This document shows positions 1 to 7,763 of a stretch of 40,689 nucleotides of DNA, piece by piece. The DNA lies in NCBI RefSeq assembly GCF_003946205.1, contig NZ_RHOS01000020.1, forward strand, positions 1-40,689. Direction: 5' to 3'. This DNA comes from Companilactobacillus keshanensis (lineage in GTDB: Bacteria > Bacillota > Bacilli > Lactobacillales > Lactobacillaceae). Both the position numbers and the translations under genes were made by a program. Numbering within the stretch: the stretch's first letter is position 1; the number at the start of each line of letters is the position of its first letter. The notes under the pieces were generated by a model, which was not told the origin of the DNA, ran no database searches, and was given only the letters and a program-made list of their open reading frames with translations.

Positions 1-37
1 TCAAAAAACGCCTAATCACATTTAAGTGATTAGACGT
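1..37 (-). terminator. Rho-independent terminator of the YbaK-type gene
   Basis: Read on the minus strand, an inverted repeat (arms 26-37 and 8-19, one mismatch, 6-nt loop) is followed by a run of six T at positions 3-8. It lies about 50 bases past the stop of the minus-strand deacylase gene and ends its transcript. Confidence 0.8.
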
Positions 38-88
38 AAAATTTCATAATCAACTCCAATTACTGGGGTTCATTGCAGGTAGGGTCCT

Positions 89-598
89 TTATTCGGGTTC
101 ATCAACTGCAAAATCTCCGAAGTCTGCGTTAACAACTTTAGCCAAGGCATGAGGTTCGATTAGAAGTGATTGTCCAAGTTTACCAGCTGAAACGATAATC
201 TTTTCGGAACGCTCAGCTTCATTATCAAAGTATATTGGATAATTATGTAATGAATGTATCCCAACCGGACTATTTGCTCCGTGTTCAAAACCACTAGTTT
301 TGATCAAATCTTTTAAAGGCACCATACCGACTTTTTTATTACCGGATATTTTTGCCAATTTTTTGTAGCTGAGATGTTTATCTAATGGAATCATTCCAAC
401 AAGTGGACCAGTTTTATTTCCTGTCAAAACCAATGTTTTGTATATCTTATATCCATCCTGCATACTACCATCATGGACCAATTCTTGAGTATCACCCTCG
501 GCTTGAGTGAGGAAAGTCATTGCTTTATATTCGACTTTCTCTTTATCAAGAATTTTTTCGACTAATGTTTTTGAAATTTTTTTATTTTTCTTACTCAT
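89..598 (-). CDS. ybaK: YbaK/EbsC-family aminoacyl-tRNA deacylase (probable Cys-tRNA(Pro) deacylase)
   Basis: A 169-residue single-domain protein of the YbaK/ProX editing family. Members hydrolyse mischarged Cys-tRNA(Pro) in the cytoplasm. Visible family features are the N-terminal segment with KTL followed by a conserved basic patch, then a central core (KTLVLTG, GMIPLDKHLSYKKLAK) and the late GxHSLHNYPIYFD stretch. Length fits the family (about 160). I chose the ATG at 598 with GGTGGG upstream; a GTG three codons earlier (607) is in frame but has no better ribosome site. The gene stands alone, with its own terminator. Function is inferred from family resemblance; the enterococcal name EbsC is also used for this group. 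Confidence 0.85.
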   Translation of the reverse strand: MSKKNKKISKTLVEKILDKEKVEYKAMTFLTQAEGDTQELVHDGSMQDGYKIYKTLVLTGNKTGPLVGMIPLDKHLSYKKLAKISGNKKVGMVPLKDLIKTSGFEHGANSPVGIHSLHNYPIYFDNEAERSEKIIVSAGKLGQSLLIEPHALAKVVNADFGDFAVDEPE

Positions 599-749
599 TT
601 TACCCACCAGATTAATAAATTACTTCTTTAATAATCATAACAAACAACAAAACTTTTGAAAGTTTTTAAGTCTTTAATTAAAATAATAAGTAAATCTTTA
701 ATAATTTGTTATATAATGACAACGTTTAATAGTCAAAGGAGCGAAAAGA

Positions 750-932
750 ATGAGTTTTTTTAAACGCAATAATAAGGACAATGACCCTATTCAAAATGAT
801 TTCAGCAAAATATCTCAAGAAATCAATAAAAGCCCAAAAAGGTTATCAGAAGCACAGAAATTATTTAAGGATAATGAATCTTTAAGAAAAATTGCTGCTA
901 AAGAAAAACTTAATGAAAAAAGTTTAGATTAG
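750..932 (+). CDS. Small hypothetical protein, 60 residues, highly charged
   Basis: Not recognised. A 60-residue soluble protein rich in Lys, Asn, Asp and Glu, with no membrane segment or signal peptide; it looks mostly helical and hydrophilic. An AAAGGAG ribosome site sits 7-8 bases before the ATG, a TATAAT-like box lies at 712-717, and a good hairpin terminator follows directly, so it looks like a genuine monocistronic gene and not a chance frame. No function can be assigned from sequence. Confidence 0.7.
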   Translation: MSFFKRNNKDNDPIQNDFSKISQEINKSPKRLSEAQKLFKDNESLRKIAAKEKLNEKSLD

Positions 933-946
933 ATCTATCAAAGATG

Positions 947-978
947 ATTCGATTATGAAAATAATCGGATTATTTTTT
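947..978 (+). terminator. Rho-independent terminator
   Basis: A stem of about ten pairs (947-956 with 961-970, GAAA loop, one G-T pair) followed by a T run, 15 bases after the stop of the 60-residue protein gene. Confidence 0.8.
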
Positions 979-1102
979 TGAACTTAACTAATATGTAGAA
1001 AAAAAGTAAAATACAAATACTTTTATAGTATTTATAACTTATGGTATGCATAAGTAAAAATCTATGATATATTATAAAAAACAAAGATAAGAGGTGTTTT
1101 AA

Positions 1103-1504
1103 ATGGGAAAAGTAATGGCAAAGAATCAACTATTAGAAACTAACGTATTTGTAGAAAGATTTTTAACTTATCGTGAGGTTTTCGTTGAATATTTCAAAAC
1201 TATGAGTTTAATTGAGCGAGGGGAAGCTTTGACACATGAAAATTATTCTCGTTTGACACATAATTATGTGATCAATGTAAAACGATTCAGCTTACTTTGT
1301 AATTCATATATCACAAAGTATAAATTAGAAGACTCCACAATCGATAAGACACTAAATAGTTACTTCATTGAGTTGATCAATGGACTAGAGTGCATGGATG
1401 AAAAACAGAATATTCTAAATAGAGAACTTTCTAATAAGGCACAACAAAAAATTAAGAAGTGTGAACTAAGCTTTATGGAAACTATTGGAAAATATATTAA
1501 ATAA
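1103..1504 (+). CDS. Hypothetical protein, 133 residues
   Basis: Not recognised. The protein is predicted mainly helical, with no membrane segment or signal peptide, three scattered cysteines (in LLCNS, LECMD, KKCEL) and a basic C-terminus. The start at 1103 has GAGGTG 6 bases upstream; a second in-frame ATG four codons later is a less likely start. It has its own AT-rich promoter region (TATGAT/TATATT around 1063-1073), a palindrome at 1038-1054, and a hairpin terminator that begins at the last base of its stop codon, so it is a single-gene transcript. It could be a regulator or structural small protein, but nothing in the sequence decides this. Confidence 0.75.
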   Translation: MGKVMAKNQLLETNVFVERFLTYREVFVEYFKTMSLIERGEALTHENYSRLTHNYVINVKRFSLLCNSYITKYKLEDSTIDKTLNSYFIELINGLECMDEKQNILNRELSNKAQQKIKKCELSFMETIGKYIK

Positions 1505-1527
1505 GACGTCAGAAACGTCTTTTTTTT
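1504..1527 (+). terminator. Rho-independent terminator
   Basis: AGACGT (1504-1509) pairs with ACGTCT (1515-1520) and runs into eight T. It begins on the last base of the preceding stop codon. Confidence 0.85.
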
Positions 1528-1572
1528 ATGCTCAATATTTAGTAATCTTAATAGTAATACGGAGGAATTTTT

Positions 1573-2490
1573 ATGATTTGGAAAAAAATAAGTGTTTCAA
1601 TTCCCAACAACTTTGATCAGGAAATTATTTCTGATGTATTTATGAAAATTGGTGCTAACGGAACCGAATTAGTTGATGATGATGATCAATCTGTTTGTAC
1701 TAAGATAAATTCGTATTTCGATGAAGATAGTTATAAACCAGAGTTAAAGAATAATTTAATAAATGAAATTTCAAGATTAGCAGACTTTGGATTCGATGTT
1801 TCCAATTTAACTGTTTCTGAAAGTGACGTTGATGATAATAGTTGGGTCAATGAATGGAAACAATATTATCATCCAGTGCACATTAGTCGTTATTTAACGG
1901 TTGTTCCTAATTGGGTCGACTATCAGCCTAAATTTATGGATGAACATTTGATAGTTATGGATCCAGGCAAATCATTTGGTACAGGGACACATCCCACTAC
2001 ATATTCTTGTATGCAGGCTCTGGAACTGATTCTAGGTGATGCAGAGTCATTATATGATGTCGGAACTGGTTCAGGTATTCTCTCCATTCAAGCACGACAA
2101 CTAGGTGTTTCAAATATTAAGGCTTTTGATCTTGATCCAGAGGCAGTTGAAGCTGCTAAATTGAATTTACAATTAAATGAAGGCTGCCAGAATATTGAAG
2201 TATATGAAAATTCATTATTAGAAGGTGTAACTGGAAAGGTTGATGTAATCGTGGCTAATATATTGGCCGATGTTATCATGCAATTTATCCCAGATATAGA
2301 TGAACATTTAAATTCTAATGGATTTGTTGTTTTATCAGGTATAATTAATGAGAAAGAATCTTTGATCACTGCCGAAATGGAAAAACATGGCTTTAAAGTG
2401 CTAGAGGCCTTTCATTTAAAGGGCTGGTCAACACTGATTTGTAAAAGAGTAAAGGACGCTGAATTACAAGATGGAGCAATACTTCGTTAA
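1573..2490 (+). CDS. prmA: Ribosomal protein L11 methyltransferase
   Basis: SAM-dependent enzyme that methylates ribosomal protein L11. The 305-residue length matches the family (about 310). The N-terminal substrate-recognition domain includes the typical DDNSWVNEWKQYYHP stretch near residue 90. The C-terminal Rossmann fold has DPGKSFGTGTHPTT, SAM motif I (YDVGTGSGILSIQA, about residue 162) and the VANILADV motif. GGAGGA precedes the ATG. The 3' end overlaps the next gene, rsmE, by 20 bases, a common arrangement of two ribosome-modifying methyltransferases in Firmicutes. Confidence 0.96.
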   Translation: MIWKKISVSIPNNFDQEIISDVFMKIGANGTELVDDDDQSVCTKINSYFDEDSYKPELKNNLINEISRLADFGFDVSNLTVSESDVDDNSWVNEWKQYYHPVHISRYLTVVPNWVDYQPKFMDEHLIVMDPGKSFGTGTHPTTYSCMQALELILGDAESLYDVGTGSGILSIQARQLGVSNIKAFDLDPEAVEAAKLNLQLNEGCQNIEVYENSLLEGVTGKVDVIVANILADVIMQFIPDIDEHLNSNGFVVLSGIINEKESLITAEMEKHGFKVLEAFHLKGWSTLICKRVKDAELQDGAILR

Positions 2491-3223
2491 TCAAATATTT
2501 TCTACTGAAACAACTACAATAGAAGATACTGAAATTTTTAAACATGTCATAACTGTATTAAGACATAAGGTATCAGACAAAATTTATTTAGTTGATGAAC
2601 TAAAAGGACTTTATTTAGCAACGATCGAAAAAATTGATAAAGATAATAAGACGATTACATTCAAACTTTTGAAAAGTGATAAGTCTTCCACAGAATTGCC
2701 TGTTAAAGTCACAGTTGCTTGTTCATTGTCAAAGAAAGACAAAATTGAATGGATCACGCAAAAATCTACAGAATTAGGCGCAGCAGAGATCGTATTCTTT
2801 AATTCTCAATATTCGATCATGCATTGGAAAGAAAATGTAATTGAAAAGAAACTTGATAGATTGCAAGAGATTGCTAAAAATGCGGCTCAACAAGCGAAGC
2901 GTCGTATAATTCCTCAAGTTAGTTATTTGAATGATTTAAAAAAATTAGCCGATGATGAATCTAAATTAAAGTTTGTTGCCTATGAAGAATCGGCCAAACA
3001 GGGTGAATCGAGCCTTTTAGTACAAAGTTTGGATCAATCTTCAGCAAAGTCGGTGATTGGTGTTTTTGGACCAGAAGGCGGTTTTTCACCTGAAGAAGTC
3101 GACTTTTTGCAAGACAATGATTATTTGTCAGTTGGATTAGGCCCAAGGATAATGAGGGCCGAAACAGCACCATTGTATTTCCTATCAGTGCTATCATATA
3201 ATTATGAATTATCATCAAAATGA
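2471..3223 (+). CDS. rsmE: 16S rRNA (uracil-1498-N3)-methyltransferase
   Basis: SPOUT-class enzyme that makes m3U1498 in 16S rRNA. The 250 residues carry the family hallmarks: a PUA-like N-terminal part, ACSLSKKDKIEWITQKSTELG in the middle (about residues 90-110), the knot motif FGPEGGFSPEE (about 199) and GLGPRIMRAETA (about 223). It starts inside the end of prmA, so the two are translationally coupled; its own ribosome site is weak (AAAGGA about 14 bases upstream). Confidence 0.95.
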   Translation: MEQYFVNQIFSTETTTIEDTEIFKHVITVLRHKVSDKIYLVDELKGLYLATIEKIDKDNKTITFKLLKSDKSSTELPVKVTVACSLSKKDKIEWITQKSTELGAAEIVFFNSQYSIMHWKENVIEKKLDRLQEIAKNAAQQAKRRIIPQVSYLNDLKKLADDESKLKFVAYEESAKQGESSLLVQSLDQSSAKSVIGVFGPEGGFSPEEVDFLQDNDYLSVGLGPRIMRAETAPLYFLSVLSYNYELSSK

Positions 3224-3233
3224 GGAATGAAAA

Positions 3234-3572
3234 TTGAAAAATCTTTGGAAAAAAGTTGAAGCATCAAAAACAACTTATATTGCACTTATATCTATCGTTC
3301 TAGTATTTATCATGCCAATTCTGTTTAATCTATTTCATTTAGGAAAATCTAATCGGATCATTTGGTTATTCTTTGTGATCAATATCTTCTTTTCTGGATT
3401 TCTCGGTTGGTTTTGTCGAAAGTATGCGCTATCGTTTTATAATTTGATCATTTTCCCAGTAATATTTGTGATCAGTGTTTTCATAAAATATGGACGATAT
3501 GGATACTTTTTAGCAGGAATATATTTAATTTTAAGTATTTTAATTTATTTCTTATTTGATAAGGAAAATTGA
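3234..3572 (+). CDS. Small integral membrane protein, unknown function
   Basis: A 112-residue hydrophobic protein with about four predicted membrane segments (roughly residues 14-32, 40-58, 66-84 and 88-108), a basic N-terminus and no recognised catalytic motif. The start is TTG at 3234, with GAGGA 7 bases before it. It follows rsmE by 10 bases, so it is the last gene of the prmA-rsmE transcript, and a terminator follows at 3613. I do not recognise the family with confidence. Confidence 0.7.
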   Translation: MKNLWKKVEASKTTYIALISIVLVFIMPILFNLFHLGKSNRIIWLFFVINIFFSGFLGWFCRKYALSFYNLIIFPVIFVISVFIKYGRYGYFLAGIYLILSILIYFLFDKEN

Positions 3573-3612
3573 TTGTTTTTTTTAAATAAAGAAAGCATAA
3601 TAATACGTAAAG

Positions 3613-3636
3613 AAAAGCACTCATAGAGTGCTTTTT
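3613..3636 (+). terminator. Rho-independent terminator between the membrane protein gene and rel
   Basis: A ten-base-pair perfect stem (3613-3622 with 3626-3635, ATA loop) ends in T-rich sequence. It lies inside the longest open frame of rel, which argues that rel really begins downstream at 3661. Confidence 0.8.
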
Positions 3637-3660
3637 ATTGTAGAAGGGGTGGGACAAAAT

Positions 3661-5892
3661 TTGAAAAAGAATAGAGATTATACTCCTGACGAAGTCCTAG
3701 ACATTTGCCGCAAATATATGAATGAGGAACATGTTGAGTTTGTTAATAGATCATATAAATTTGCTGCCTATGTCCATAAAGAGCAAAAAAGGGCTACTGG
3801 TGAGCCATATATTATTCACCCAACTCAAGTGGCTCAGATTCTTGCTTCTTTACACATGGATCCATATACTGTAGCGGCGGGTTATCTTCATGATGTAGTT
3901 GAAGATACTAATATCACACTTGGTGATGTTAATGAGTTATTTGGAGATCAAGTTGCTACTATCGTTGACGGAGTCACCAAGATAAGCAAGTATAAGTATC
4001 GCTCTCATCAGGAATTGTTGGCTGAGAATCACCGTAAGATGCTTTTGGCAACCGCTAAAGATCTACGAGTAATTATGGTAAAACTCGCTGACAGATTGCA
4101 TAATATGCGTACTCTTAAAGCTTTACGTCCTGACAAACAACGTCGAATTGCCACAGAAACGTTGGAAATTTACGCTCCACTTGCCGATAGATTAGGTATT
4201 AGCAAGATCAAATGGGAGCTTGAGGATCTATCTCTTCATTATATTAACCCTCAGCAATATTACCGTATCGTTCATTTAATGAATAGTAAGCGTGATCAAA
4301 GAGAGGCTTATATTGCAGAAGCAATAGATTATATAAAAACTAGTGTTGATGCGTTAGGTATCAAGTATGATATCTATGGCCGGCCTAAACATATTTATTC
4401 TATTTATAAAAAGATGCGTGATAAACACAAGCAATTTTCAGAATTGTATGACCTTTTAGCAATTAGAATCGTCGTTGACTCTGTTAAGGATTGCTATGCT
4501 GTATTAGGTTCAATTCACTCAAAATGGAAGCCTATTCCTGGTCGTTTTAAAGACTATATTGCTGTTCCAAAAGCTAATGGTTATCAATCTCTTCACACGA
4601 CAATCATCGGACCTGGAGGTCAACCACTTGAAGTTCAGATCAGAACTTATAAGATGCATGAAATTGCTGAATATGGTGTTGCCGCTCACTGGGCTTATAA
4701 AGAGGGAAACTTTGAAGGCGTCCAAATTGATGAAAATGAGCAAAAAATTGATGTCTTTAGAGAAATTCTAGAGTTACAAGAAAATTCTGACAATGCTGCT
4801 GATTTTATGAAGTCAGTTAAGGGCGAGATATTTAATGATCGTGTATATGTCTTTACACCTCAAGGTGAAGTTGTAGAATTGCCAAAGGGTTCAACGACAC
4901 TGGATTTTGCTTATCAAGTACATACTGAAGTTGGTAATCATTCAGTTGGTTCAAAAGTTAATGCCAGAATGGTTCCTTTGAATTATCAATTAAAAAATGG
5001 TGATATTGTCGAAATTTTGACTAGCGCCAGTGCTAAACCAAGTCGAGATTGGGTAAATGTTGTCTATACATCTAGATCTAGAAATAAGATCAAACGTTAT
5101 TTCCGTGTTAAAGATCGTCAAGAAAATATTGATATTGGTCGAGAATCTATCGAAGAGGAATTAAAAAATCGTTCACTATCTGCTAAGAAGTATCTCGATA
5201 AAAAACATTTGGAATTAGCAATGGAAATCTTCAACTTTACTGATCCAGATGAATTGTTCAATGCCGTTGGTTATGGCGAATTGTCTGCTATCAATGTGGT
5301 CCATAAGCTACTAAGTGAAGATCCTGATAAGAAAAAGGAAGCTGAGAAAAAAGAGCTTGAAGATTCATTGATAACCGATGATACTGAAGAAAAGAAAACA
5401 CAACAAAATGAAAGTACCCAAGTAAAGAAAACACAGGATAATCCTAACAACAGTATTTCGGTTCAGGGTATCGATAATCTATTGATACGCTTGGCAAAAT
5501 GTTGTAGTCCTATTCCTGGGGATGAAATTGTTGGTTATATCACTAAAGGACGTGGATTGACTATTCACAGAGCTGATTGTCCAAATGTCCAAAGTGAAGA
5601 AGCCAAACGACGTTTTATTGAAGTTAGTTGGGATAATGTTACTCAAGATAAGCGTTATTCAGCTGAACTAGATATCTACGCATTCAATCGTAATGGATTG
5701 TTAAATGAAGTATTGCAAGTTATCAATTCCACAACTAATTCATTAAATAATGTTAATGGACGTCTTGATAGAGAGAAAATGGCAGTCATTCATGTGAGTG
5801 TCGGAGTTAATAATAAAGAACATCTCGATAAAATAATTTCTAAACTGAATAATATACCTGACGTTTATGAAATCAAAAGGACAATAGAATAA
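3661..5892 (+). CDS. rel: Bifunctional (p)ppGpp synthetase/hydrolase (Rel)
   Basis: Long RSH stringent-response enzyme, 743 residues from a TTG start at 3661. The frame is open from 3628, but those codons lie in a terminator hairpin, and an AAGGGGTGGG ribosome site precedes 3661. Domains in order: HD hydrolase (LHDVVEDT, about residue 77), synthetase ([13 protein letters not shown]; then RFKD at about 295 followed by [15 protein letters not shown]), TGS ([16 protein letters not shown], about 400), a low-complexity Lys/Glu/Asn linker, a conserved-cysteine segment ([14 protein letters not shown], about 614) and a C-terminal ACT domain. An intact HD motif plus RFKD, not the EFDD of monofunctional RelA, indicates both synthesis and hydrolysis. 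dtd follows after one base, the usual Firmicute pairing. Confidence 0.97.
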   Translation: MKKNRDYTPDEVLDICRKYMNEEHVEFVNRSYKFAAYVHKEQKRATGEPYIIHPTQVAQILASLHMDPYTVAAGYLHDVVEDTNITLGDVNELFGDQVATIVDGVTKISKYKYRSHQELLAENHRKMLLATAKDLRVIMVKLADRLHNMRTLKALRPDKQRRIATETLEIYAPLADRLGISKIKWELEDLSLHYINPQQYYRIVHLMNSKRDQREAYIAEAIDYIKTSVDALGIKYDIYGRPKHIYSIYKKMRDKHKQFSELYDLLAIRIVVDSVKDCYAVLGSIHSKWKPIPGRFKDYIAVPKANGYQSLHTTIIGPGGQPLEVQIRTYKMHEIAEYGVAAHWAYKEGNFEGVQIDENEQKIDVFREILELQENSDNAADFMKSVKGEIFNDRVYVFTPQGEVVELPKGSTTLDFAYQVHTEVGNHSVGSKVNARMVPLNYQLKNGDIVEILTSASAKPSRDWVNVVYTSRSRNKIKRYFRVKDRQENIDIGRESIEEELKNRSLSAKKYLDKKHLELAMEIFNFTDPDELFNAVGYGELSAINVVHKLLSEDPDKKKEAEKKELEDSLITDDTEEKKTQQNESTQVKKTQDNPNNSISVQGIDNLLIRLAKCCSPIPGDEIVGYITKGRGLTIHRADCPNVQSEEAKRRFIEVSWDNVTQDKRYSAELDIYAFNRNGLLNEVLQVINSTTNSLNNVNGRLDREKMAVIHVSVGVNNKEHLDKIISKLNNIPDVYEIKRTIE

Positions 5893-5893
5893 T

Positions 5894-6331
5894 ATGAAAG
5901 TAGTTATCCAACGAGCTTCAGAAGCAAAAGTTTCGGTTAATAATAAGGTCTTAGGTCAAATTGATCAGGGACTTTGCTTATTGGTTGCCTTTGCTGATGA
6001 GGATACAACAGAGACATTGAATTATATGGCTCATAAAATTGCTAATATGAGAATTTTTACTGATGATGAAGGTAAAATGAATTTATCGATTAAAGACGTC
6101 AAAGGTAGCATTTTGTCAATCTCACAATTTACGCTCTATGCTGATACTAAGAAAGGGAATCGCCCTAGTTTCACTGGAGCAGGAGATTTTGAGTCATCTA
6201 GTCAAAAGTATGACCAGTTTAATCAAACATTAAGAAGTTATGATTTAACTGTCGAAACTGGTGAATTTGGTGCAGATATGCAAGTTGCTCTGACTAATGA
6301 TGGACCAGTAACAATAATAATGGAGCGATAA
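5894..6331 (+). CDS. dtd: D-aminoacyl-tRNA deacylase
   Basis: Proofreading enzyme that removes D-amino acids from tRNA. The 145-residue length is exact for the family. Signature motifs are visible: SQFTLYAD (about residue 77), GNRPSFTGA (about 90) and the C-terminal [10 protein letters not shown], which carries the cis Gly-Pro. It starts one base after rel and is followed one base later by a HAD gene, so the three form one transcription unit. Confidence 0.97.
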   Translation: MKVVIQRASEAKVSVNNKVLGQIDQGLCLLVAFADEDTTETLNYMAHKIANMRIFTDDEGKMNLSIKDVKGSILSISQFTLYADTKKGNRPSFTGAGDFESSSQKYDQFNQTLRSYDLTVETGEFGADMQVALTNDGPVTIIMER

Positions 6332-6332
6332 A

Positions 6333-6956
6333 ATGACAAGTATAATTTGGGATTTTGACGGAACTTTAGCCAATAGTTATCCAGGGATGGTTGCAGCGAC
6401 TCAAAAGGCCTTGGAAGAAAATTTCAAAATAAAACTTTCAAAAGATACTATTTATAGTGGGATCAAGAAAACATCTATCAGAAAATTTGTAGCTGAACTA
6501 TTGGAAAAAAATGAGAATACATCAATTGATGATCTTGGTAGTTTTTACAAAACATATACACTATATGAGAATGAATTTCATGATCAGATACGATTGATGC
6601 CACATGCAAAAATAAGTTTAGATTATTGTAGGATTCAAGGTTATCAACAATTTATCGTTACTCATCGTGATAAGTCGATCCATGATATTGCTAGAAAATT
6701 AGAAATATCTGATTACTTTGAGGAAATCGTCAGTGTTGCCGATGGACATACTAGAAAGCCAGATCCTGATATGCTGAATTACTTGATAGCTAAATATAGT
6801 TTGCAAACGCGGGATATATTTGTTATCGGTGACCGTAAGATTGATATAGATTTTGGTAAAAGTGTTTCCGCTAAAACTATTTTATTAAACGATGAAGAAA
6901 GTTTTAATGAAGATTATAAAATTAATGATTTAAATGATTTGAGTAGAATTATATAA
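6333..6956 (+). CDS. HAD-superfamily hydrolase, subfamily IA (phosphoglycolate phosphatase-like)
   Basis: A 207-residue phosphatase-type HAD protein. Motif I is WDFDGTLANS (nucleophile and acid Asp, residues 8 and 10), motif II is the Thr in VTHRDKS (about 109), motif III is the Lys in RKPDPDML (about 145), and motif IV is IGDRKIDIDFG (about 166). A helical cap sits between motifs I and II, as in the PGP/Gph group. Substrate cannot be read from sequence. It is the third gene of rel-dtd-HAD; a terminator follows. Confidence 0.88.
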   Translation: MTSIIWDFDGTLANSYPGMVAATQKALEENFKIKLSKDTIYSGIKKTSIRKFVAELLEKNENTSIDDLGSFYKTYTLYENEFHDQIRLMPHAKISLDYCRIQGYQQFIVTHRDKSIHDIARKLEISDYFEEIVSVADGHTRKPDPDMLNYLIAKYSLQTRDIFVIGDRKIDIDFGKSVSAKTILLNDEESFNEDYKINDLNDLSRII

Positions 6957-6958
6957 TT

Positions 6959-6990
6959 AAAGATGTGTAAATAACTGCACATCTTTTTTT
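6959..6990 (+). terminator. Rho-independent terminator of the rel operon
   Basis: AAAGATGTG (6959-6967) pairs with CACATCTTT (6978-6986) and continues into T, directly after the HAD gene stop. Confidence 0.85.
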
Positions 6991-7009
6991 GCTGTCATGG
7001 GAGGTAATT

Positions 7010-7666
7010 ATGCCAAAATATCTAACGTTTGATTGTTATGGAACACTGATGAATGAGGATAATACTTATGACGAGGTTGAACGTTTGGCCAAAATCATAG
7101 GAGTGGATCCTAAAAAAGCACGTGCAAGGTTCATTAAGTATCAAGATGATCCATCGAATGTTCATCCTTATCAAGATTATGATCTTTTGACGAGAAGTAA
7201 TTTGATCAATCTGGATTTTCAATTTGATTTAGACCATCAATTTGAAAAATATTATGTTGAGGTTTTAATGGCACATCGTGAATTAAAGCCATTTCCTGAG
7301 GTTAATGAGACACTTCATAAGCTGACCGATATGGGATATAAATTGATTATGATGTCTAATTCATCGTGGGATATTATTCCTTATAATGCTGATCAGCTCG
7401 ATGCCGAATTCGATATTTGGACAGCAGAGGATGTGCATGTTTATAAACCTGATATCAAGTTTTTTAAGAGAATTCAAGAACATTATGGATTCACTAATGA
7501 GAATCATATTCACATTGCTCAAGGATATGATACTGATATTGTGACAACTAATAAATTAGGATGGAATTCAATATGGGTTAACCGTGAATATATGAAACCT
7601 ACACAAGCGGCACGTCCTACACACGAAATACATACCTTAGATAAAGTTATTGATATATTATCTTAA
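7010..7666 (+). CDS. HAD-superfamily hydrolase, haloacid dehalogenase-like (type II)
   Basis: A 218-residue HAD protein starting MPKYLTFDCYGTL; the ATG at 7010 has GGGAGG 5 bases upstream, so an upstream TTG at 6989 inside the terminator T run is rejected. The motif I FDCYGTL form is typical of 2-haloacid-dehalogenase-type members. MMSNSSW (about 117) gives motif II, YKPDIKFF (about 146) motif III, and IHIAQGYDTDIV (about 165) motif IV. True dehalogenase activity is doubtful; many such proteins are sugar- or nucleotide-phosphatases. A decayed relative lies at 9430-9869, on the other side of the permease gene. Confidence 0.85.
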   Translation: MPKYLTFDCYGTLMNEDNTYDEVERLAKIIGVDPKKARARFIKYQDDPSNVHPYQDYDLLTRSNLINLDFQFDLDHQFEKYYVEVLMAHRELKPFPEVNETLHKLTDMGYKLIMMSNSSWDIIPYNADQLDAEFDIWTAEDVHVYKPDIKFFKRIQEHYGFTNENHIHIAQGYDTDIVTTNKLGWNSIWVNREYMKPTQAARPTHEIHTLDKVIDILS

Positions 7667-7670
7667 TTTT

Positions 7671-7682
7671 TAAAACGTTTTC
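7671..7682. promoter_or_regulatory. Short palindrome resembling a half-matched cre site
   Basis: AAAACGTTTT (7672-7681) is a perfect ten-base palindrome about 80 bases before the permease start. With its flanks it resembles a catabolite-responsive element core, but lacks the conserved outer TG/CA bases. Weak evidence. Confidence 0.25.
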
Positions 7683-7763
7683 TGCTCCCTTAATTGATAA
7701 TAAGTTGTAAAATATTAAGTTGCACGTTATATATTTTATATTTCATTATCGGGGGATTTATTT

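Noticed and set aside
2088-2369. Minus-strand open frame of 93 codons inside prmA
   Set aside because: It is the complement of conserved prmA codons, with no ribosome site; a shadow frame. The same holds for the minus-strand frames inside rsmE, rel, aspS, the YitT gene, dnaG, cfa and pepT.
7672-7681. cre site upstream of the permease
   Set aside because: Only the inner ten bases fit; the conserved outer TG/CA are missing and AT-rich palindromes are common here. Kept as a low-confidence site only.
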